A stretch of 64,000 nucleotides of DNA from Caldilineaceae bacterium (lineage in GTDB: Bacteria > Chloroflexota > Anaerolineae > Caldilineales > Caldilineaceae): positions 124,001-188,000 of the forward strand of contig JAJDTL010000004.1 in assembly GCA_022827195.1 (NCBI GenBank). Direction: 5' to 3'. Both the position numbers and the translations under genes were made by a program. Of this stretch, positions 59,220 through 64,000 are shown piece by piece. Within the stretch, counting starts at the first letter, position 1. Every line of letters starts with the position of its first letter. The notes beneath the pieces were generated by a model, which was given only the letters and a program-made list of their open reading frames with translations, did not search any database and had not been told where the DNA came from.

Positions 59220-60428
59220 TCAGCCTTCGGACCCTGTGGACAGCGCGATCTTCGGCGGGCGCGCAAACTCCTCGAAGCGCGCCGCGATGCGGTCGGGGTC
59301 GTCGCCGTCGTGGACATAGACCCGAAACCGAAATCGCAGCGTCTCGTCTCTGTTGATCGTTTTGGCATGGCGCGCGAACGGCGCCGCGCACATCCAGCCG
59401 TCGTCGCGCACATGCCAGTAGTTGGGGAAGTGGAGGTTTTCCGGGTGGCCGAGAATGGCAATGCCGTTCGTTTCGCTCTCGCTGACCGGTCCGGAATAGT
59501 CGCACCACTCCGCCTGACGGCGATGCACCTCCGCCTCGTTCAACTCGCCGCGTGCGTTGAGGATGCGCCCGCCGCCGCGCATCACCTCCAGCGAGTGGGC
59601 CACGCGCGCGGCGAGGATTCCGAAGGTGGACTGCCCGAATGTCACCTGCTCGACCTGAGGCTCTAAAGTCAGATCAAAGTCGATCAGCTGCTCGCCGCCC
59701 GCGAGCGGATAGACCCGCACACAACGCCTCTCGCTCAGCAGCGCCCTCTCCTCATGGCTCATCCAGTCCAACGCCATCTCCAACCGCGCGAAGACCGGGC
59801 CATCCTCCTGTCTCAGGAATTGGCGTTGCGCGATGCGTCCGATGCCGACCAGCCGCGAGTCGGTACCGGCAAAGAAGTGCAGGTGCTCCGTCTCAAAGCT
59901 GACGTTGTTCACGATCTCATGCTCGACCCAGAGCGAACGGTGATGGTCGTGGCCGCCGCTGAAATCGCGCGGGTGCCCCAGGCGCGTCAACGAGCTGCCG
60001 CCCGGCCCGTTGACCGGATAAAAGAACGGCTTTCGGTAGCTTCCGCCGTGGTAGTACCCGAGCAGATCGCGGCCGCGGCAACGCACCCAGACGCGGTCGT
60101 TCACGTCCGGCAAGACCTGGACGGCCGGGAACGGCGGCGTCCCCCCCTCCTCTCGCGCCGTGATTTTGAGCTCTACCCGCCGCGGCGTCGCTACGGTGCC
60201 AGGCGCCAGCCAGGTCAGAACCGACCGACCCGCGCCGTCTGGCGGCAGCTCGACCTGCGCCGGAAGGTTGACCGCCTCGCCGCCGGCCGGCCTTTCCTCC
60301 ACCCAGAACCCGACCTGGCGTTGCTCGATCTGCGATGCTTCGATACCCAGGGCCGCCAGATCGACCGGCGCCTGCATCAGCGACTCTTCCGATCGCTCAA
60401 CGCCGCCTGCGACTTCTAAGCTAGGCAA
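59220..60428 (-). CDS. DUF6807-family protein
   Basis: 402 residues with a TTG start at 60428, chosen because GGGAGGG lies 8 nt upstream and it follows the FAH stop by 16 nt. The start further 5' would overlap. The signature HPRDFSGGHDHHRSLWVEHE and the Gly/Ser-rich stretch GPGGSSLTRLGHP are characteristic of DUF6807 (PmoA-like fold) proteins. These are cytoplasmic beta-rich proteins linked to sugar or sugar-acid catabolism. It sits in the FAH/isomerase operon. Function unknown. Confidence 0.75.
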   Translation of the reverse strand: MPSLEVAGGVERSEESLMQAPVDLAALGIEASQIEQRQVGFWVEERPAGGEAVNLPAQVELPPDGAGRSVLTWLAPGTVATPRRVELKITAREEGGTPPFPAVQVLPDVNDRVWVRCRGRDLLGYYHGGSYRKPFFYPVNGPGGSSLTRLGHPRDFSGGHDHHRSLWVEHEIVNNVSFETEHLHFFAGTDSRLVGIGRIAQRQFLRQEDGPVFARLEMALDWMSHEERALLSERRCVRVYPLAGGEQLIDFDLTLEPQVEQVTFGQSTFGILAARVAHSLEVMRGGGRILNARGELNEAEVHRRQAEWCDYSGPVSESETNGIAILGHPENLHFPNYWHVRDDGWMCAAPFARHAKTINRDETLRFRFRVYVHDGDDPDRIAARFEEFARPPKIALSTGSEG

Positions 60429-60444
60429 TGTTCGCCCTCCCGTT

Positions 60445-61332
60445 TCAGCTGTCGGCAACAACCGGGTTGCTCAGGACCCCAATCTCTTCAATCTCCAGCT
60501 CGACCGTGTCGCCCGGTTTCAGCCCCGGCGGATGCACCGGTGTGCCCGTCGCGATGATGTCACCAGGCTCCAGCGTCATGTACTGGCTGATATACTCGAT
60601 CAGGACGGGGACCTGAAAAAGCATCGTGTTCGTATTGGCGTGTTCAATCTCTTCGCCGTTGACGCGCATCGTCATCGCCAAGTTGTGCGGGTCTTTCACA
60701 GCGTCCCGCAAAACGACGTGCGGCCCGATCGGCGTGAATGTGTCGATAGCCTTGGTATAGGACCACGGACGCTGCACCTCGAAAGCGACATTCTGCAGGT
60801 CGCGCGCGGTCATGTCGTTGAGCAGGGTATAGCCGGCCACGTGTTCCATCGCGTCGGCCTGCGAGATGTGGCTGCCCTGCTTTCCTATGATGACGGTCAG
60901 CTCGATCTCCGGTTCGGCAACCTCCAGGCCGCGCCGGAAAACGATCGGCTCGTCCGGGCCGATGATCGAGGAGGTCGGCTTGAAGAAGAGCGGCGGCTCG
61001 TCCGGGTCCTCTTCGCCCGGGTGCGAAAAGTTGCCGCCCAGCGCCACCAGTTTGCCCGGCTGCGGGATCGGCGTTTGCAGCTTGGCATCGGTCACAGTCA
61101 TTGCAGCTTCCAGGTGATGCTCGGCAACAAACATCATCGCCGATTCAAACGTCTCTCGGTTGAAGAGACCGGCGCGCATCAGCGCCACCATGTCCGTAAC
61201 GTGCTCCGGGCACTCCTGGCCGTGCTGGATCAGCTGCTGCGCCTGAAAAGCGCGCGTGAAATCCAGAATCCCGAAATTGGTTGCAATGCCGACGTGCGTG
61301 TGGTCCTCGTGTTCAAACAGGACAATTCTCAT
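60445..61332 (-). CDS. Fumarylacetoacetate hydrolase (FAH)-family protein
   Basis: 295 residues from ATG 61332. C-terminal FAH fold: KLVALGGNFSHPGEEDP, PLFFKPTSSIIGPDEPIVF, VAEPEIELTVIIGKQGSHIS (metal-binding acidic residues) and YTLLNDMTARDLQNVAFEVQ. The N-terminal small domain is present, as in 2-keto-4-pentenoate hydratases and hydrolases that cleave C-C bonds of aromatic ring-cleavage products. It is followed by DUF6807 and isomerase genes, supporting a catabolic pathway from aromatic or related compounds. Confidence 0.9.
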   Translation of the reverse strand: MRIVLFEHEDHTHVGIATNFGILDFTRAFQAQQLIQHGQECPEHVTDMVALMRAGLFNRETFESAMMFVAEHHLEAAMTVTDAKLQTPIPQPGKLVALGGNFSHPGEEDPDEPPLFFKPTSSIIGPDEPIVFRRGLEVAEPEIELTVIIGKQGSHISQADAMEHVAGYTLLNDMTARDLQNVAFEVQRPWSYTKAIDTFTPIGPHVVLRDAVKDPHNLAMTMRVNGEEIEHANTNTMLFQVPVLIEYISQYMTLEPGDIIATGTPVHPPGLKPGDTVELEIEEIGVLSNPVVADS

Positions 61333-61475
61333 GATTGAATGCCTCCGCAATCTGTTGGTTGACCGATTGATGTCGGTCCGCCTGAAGCCCGGCCAAGCCG
61401 CCGCCGATCAAAGCGTCCCGCGAATCCCCTTCAAGTTCCACGCCCATACGGAGGCGGCGTCCCGTGCAGGACTGT

Positions 61476-61895
61476 CTAGAGCTTGACCCCGTCCCACTCA
61501 TCTTTGCGCTCGGTGATGTCGAGGATATTGCCGTCCGGGTCGGTCGTTTTGAGCGACCCCTCGGGAATATGGTCGTAGTCGAACGCTTTCTCCACCTTCA
61601 CATCCTCAACCAGGATCTCCGCCCCTTCGGCGCGCAGGAGATGATAGGTCTCCTCCAGGTCCTCGACGATGAAACCCAGGTGAATGTACTCGCCTTCATG
61701 CTCGAACGGCGGCCTCTCTTCGCCCACATACTGGATCAACGTCATGTTGACCGAGCCGTCCGAAAGGTAGCAGCCCGGCGGATAGTTCTCGTCGTAGACG
61801 TAACGCAGGAACTTCAGGCCCAGCACCTTGTCGTAGAAGGCGCGTGATCTCTCCAGGTCCTTTGTTCGCAATGCCACGTGGCGCAAAAGGCTCAT
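61476..61895 (-). CDS. VOC-fold dioxygenase/lyase-like protein
   Basis: 139 residues. LLRHVALRTKDLERSRAFYD is the classic first VOC module with its metal-binding His, and GEYIHLGFIVEDLEETYHLL holds the second-module strand with His, then KTTDPDGNILDITERKDE with Glu completing a His-His-Glu-type site. It is close to glyoxalase I or small ring-cleaving dioxygenases. It starts 29 bp after the Gfo/Idh stop and lies upstream of the FAH gene on the same strand, so ring fission of an aromatic substrate is plausible. Confidence 0.88.
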   Translation of the reverse strand: MSLLRHVALRTKDLERSRAFYDKVLGLKFLRYVYDENYPPGCYLSDGSVNMTLIQYVGEERPPFEHEGEYIHLGFIVEDLEETYHLLRAEGAEILVEDVKVEKAFDYDHIPEGSLKTTDPDGNILDITERKDEWDGVKL

Positions 61896-61923
61896 CAGTC
61901 TACTCCTCTTCTATGTTCCTCTT

Positions 61924-62979
61924 CTATGTCCACTGCTTGATGCCGCGGCCCCAAATCCTCGGCAGTTCTCCGCTTTCGAGCATCATGTCCAGCGGCGATT
62001 CCCGTACGTCGCAGGGGAAGCGGATGCGCACCCCGCCCTGCCGCCGTGACTCGTAGGCGGCCATCGTCATCGACAGCGCAAGGCGGCCGGCCTTACCGTC
62101 CGAAACGGACTGGCGGTCTTCGCTCAGGCAGGCCACCACCTCGGCGATACCGTTCGTGTAGGGGCTGTTTTCGCGCGTGGGGATGGGTTCGCCATCGCGA
62201 AACTCGGTATCGCCCGGACGTTTGTGCGTCCAGATACGCACCTTGGGCAGCCAGCCGTTGCGCGCCCTGGCCTCGATGCGGCCATCGGTTCCTTCCCAGA
62301 CGAATGCTTCGTCGCGGTAGTTGGTGTAGCCGCCGTAGGTCAGCATTCCTCGAACGCCGTTTGCGAATCCCACCAGCGCGAACAGGTCCTCTCTCTCGTT
62401 GTTGCGTTCGACATTGCGCTCCAGGTCGGCGAAAAGCCACTCCGGCTCGCCGCCGAACATGCACAGCGTGTCGAAACTGTGCGTAGCGTTGTGCGTTAGC
62501 TCCCCCAGGTCGCCGATAGTCGCCACTTCAACCGTGAGCAGCTCTCCGATCGCTCCCTGGTCTATCAGCTCCTGGACATGAACATAGTTGGCTTCGAATC
62601 GCATCGTGTGGTCCACGATCAGTTTTGTACCGGCCCGTTGGCAGGCATTCACCATCTGGTCGGCCTGCTCGAGGTTCATCGCCATCGGCTTTTCGCAGTA
62701 GACTGCGGGCACGCCGGCGTCTGCGCCGGCCAGCGTCGGCTCGACGTGCTGATTGTTGCGCGTGCATATGCTGAGGATGTCCAGCTTCTCGCCCGCGAGC
62801 ATCTCGCGGTAGTCCGTGTAGCGCCCCTCCACTCCCCACTTTTCGCCGAATGCCTGCAGGGCCTCAGGCACGATGTCTGCCGCGGCAACGAGTGTTACGC
62901 CGGGCGTCGCCCGGTAACCTTCGGCGTGAACCTGGGCGATGTGTCCGCAGCCGACGATACCAGCTCTGTAGTCTGCCAT
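61924..62979 (-). CDS. Gfo/Idh/MocA-family oxidoreductase (copy 5)
   Basis: 351 residues. The cofactor loop AGIVGCGHIAQVHAEGYRAT is canonical, CEKPMAMNLEQADQMVNACQ carries the catalytic lysine, and the C-terminal domain has NATHSFDTLCMFGGEPEWLF. Likely first gene of the minus-strand VOC/FAH unit. Like the other four copies it probably acts on a sugar-like alcohol; the substrate is unknown. Confidence 0.9.
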   Translation of the reverse strand: MADYRAGIVGCGHIAQVHAEGYRATPGVTLVAAADIVPEALQAFGEKWGVEGRYTDYREMLAGEKLDILSICTRNNQHVEPTLAGADAGVPAVYCEKPMAMNLEQADQMVNACQRAGTKLIVDHTMRFEANYVHVQELIDQGAIGELLTVEVATIGDLGELTHNATHSFDTLCMFGGEPEWLFADLERNVERNNEREDLFALVGFANGVRGMLTYGGYTNYRDEAFVWEGTDGRIEARARNGWLPKVRIWTHKRPGDTEFRDGEPIPTRENSPYTNGIAEVVACLSEDRQSVSDGKAGRLALSMTMAAYESRRQGGVRIRFPCDVRESPLDMMLESGELPRIWGRGIKQWT

Positions 62980-63075
62980 TGAATTCCTCGAATTCGTGTC
63001 GTAAGGTAGCTCGGAAAGACGTCTTCGAACCGGCCCTGGAATCTCACCAACGTTGAACGGTAGAAACGAGCCGCA

Positions 63076-63999
63076 TTACGCCGTCGGTGTAAGGTCGACC
63101 GCTATCTGTCTATGATACAGGGTGATCACCTCCTGCTGGCGAAAGCCAAGCCTCTCGTAAAGCGGCAGCGCCTTCGAGTTCAGCGTGTCCATGTCCAGCT
63201 CGACGCGGCTGAATCCGTTCTCGCGTAAACGGCGCAGCGCTTCCACCATCAGAAGATAGCCCAGGCTGCGTCTCCTGAACGCCGGCTGCACGCCGAGGAT
63301 GTGAAGATGGGCCAGGCCCTTTTCCTTCGGATTGAGGCTGGGGGCACAGTGGCAGATGCCGGCAAAGGCGCCGCCTGCGTCGGCCACGACACTGATCTCC
63401 TTCTCAAATCGAGAAGAAGCGGTGTGCCGGCCCCAACTTTCCTCGGTATAGTAGAATCCACCCCAGTGATCGGAAAACGCGCTGTTGAACGCATCAATCC
63501 AAGGCGGCGCGTCGCCTCCCCTGTACGTTCGAAGCGCAATGCCATCCGACTCGCGCGGTTCCTTCTCCGCCACCGACGGCGCACTGTCCAGGTCGCGCGC
63601 CAGAATAGCGAACGACCTCACCCCTGCAAATCCAGCCCTGTTCAGCGCGCCGCGCGTCTCCTCGTCTTCGATCAGTCCGCGCGCCTCAACCCCGCAATAA
63701 GTCTGCTGGCCTTCCTGCGCGTCTGGCAAGCCTCTATGCGAGGTCGAGCGCAGCAGGTTTGCCGCCAGTTTCCCGATCCGGCCGAGTCCCGCCTCCAGGA
63801 TCGCTTCAGCCGGAACCTTCTCACGTCTGGCCGGCTCCACCACCCAGTCCAGCATCCACCGCTTTGCCGAACCAACCGGGCTAAGCGTTATACAGGCATT
63901 CACCAGGTCTTGATCGGGCAGGACAAGGATGTGCCGTTCGAGCTGGGCAATCCAGCTGCCAAGACGGCTGCGCACCTCCGCCGTCGTGATGCCGCGTTC
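63076..63999 (-). CDS. GNAT-family acetyltransferase, 5' end outside the window
   Basis: The frame stays open to the window edge on the 5' side (the visible start at 63975 is a GTG preceded by more coding sequence ending ITTAEV). 307 residues are visible. The C-terminal GNAT fold shows LAHLHILGVQPAFRRRSLGY (acetyl-CoA loop, RRRSLGY in place of R/Q-x-x-G-x-G/A), LDMDTLNSKALPLYERLGFR (Asn and the conserved Tyr). The N-terminal half is a second, degenerate GNAT-like unit, as in two-domain mycothiol-synthase-type proteins. Substrate unknown. Confidence 0.8.
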   Translation of the reverse strand, partial: ERGITTAEVRSRLGSWIAQLERHILVLPDQDLVNACITLSPVGSAKRWMLDWVVEPARREKVPAEAILEAGLGRIGKLAANLLRSTSHRGLPDAQEGQQTYCGVEARGLIEDEETRGALNRAGFAGVRSFAILARDLDSAPSVAEKEPRESDGIALRTYRGGDAPPWIDAFNSAFSDHWGGFYYTEESWGRHTASSRFEKEISVVADAGGAFAGICHCAPSLNPKEKGLAHLHILGVQPAFRRRSLGYLLMVEALRRLRENGFSRVELDMDTLNSKALPLYERLGFRQQEVITLYHRQIAVDLTPTA

Positions 64000-64000
64000 A

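Noticed and set aside
1..64000. CRISPR arrays, tRNA or rRNA genes, phage modules
   Set aside because: I looked for regularly spaced direct repeats, cloverleaf-like segments and structural phage genes and saw none. A covariance scan would be needed to exclude a tRNA.

Overview
The window is a high-GC bacterial segment that reads as an environmental Chloroflexota genome, most probably Caldilineae-like. This is inferred from gene content: many phytanoyl-CoA dioxygenase-type oxygenases (4), Gfo/Idh/MocA oxidoreductases (5), solute-binding lipoproteins with Chloroflexota-style alanine/proline-rich tethers after the lipobox, and creatininase/PIG-L/DUF3830-type catabolic genes. No rRNA, tRNA or CRISPR array was recognised.

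Left part (1-14 kb). It opens with the 3' end of a di-heme oxidoreductase whose remaining heme motif has lost one cysteine, then a secreted Cache-type sensor protein. From about 2.8 to 7.2 kb, AT-richer sequence holds debris: two IS630 remnants, a type ISP restriction-enzyme tail, two solo IS3-type ends, a Yip1 membrane protein, an ArsR-glyoxalase operon with a near-leaderless promoter, and a HigBA module whose toxin has lost its 5' end. A heterodimeric ABC exporter (8.2-11.8 kb) is followed by an IS3 orfA fragment, a PhyH oxygenase and a truncated PHP phosphoesterase. A roughly 55-60 bp imperfect-palindrome repeat occurs at least four times here.

Middle part (14-33 kb). Plus-strand genes are an L-rhamnonate dehydratase-like enolase-superfamily enzyme, an FAD monooxygenase, an SDR, a cytochrome P450 with a clear promoter/operator/leader, a ThuA-like protein, a Gfo/Idh and an RtcB-type RNA ligase. 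Between SDR and P450 lies a compact transcription unit: promoter with palindrome, ideal ribosome site, 19-codon ORF, competing hairpins and terminator. On the minus strand, ten genes (32.6 to 23.0 kb) look like one catabolic unit: PhyH oxygenase, two paralogous NMT1/THI5-like binding lipoproteins, ABC ATPase and permease, two divergent nucleoside-phosphorylase-fold proteins, a formylglycine sulfatase, a dienelactone hydrolase and a small conserved protein.

Right part (33-64 kb). A family-5 binding protein with two Dpp-type permeases (no ATPases in the window) is followed by sugar/carboxylate catabolism genes: Gfo/Idh proteins, an Ldh2-type dehydrogenase, a BNR sialidase-like protein, an HpcH/HpaI aldolase, a Kelch protein, PhyH oxygenases and two paralogous beta-propeller glycosidase-like proteins. 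At 49.8-51.5 kb one reading frame is interrupted only by an in-frame UGA in a U-x-x-C context, followed at the right distance by a SECIS-like stem-loop. It is a strong candidate selenoprotein and the most striking feature. The right end is a minus-strand cluster (VOC, FAH hydrolase, DUF6807, maleate isomerase/Asp-Glu racemase family, DUF3830) suggesting ring-cleavage or dicarboxylate catabolism, a fifth Gfo/Idh, and a GNAT gene that runs off the window.
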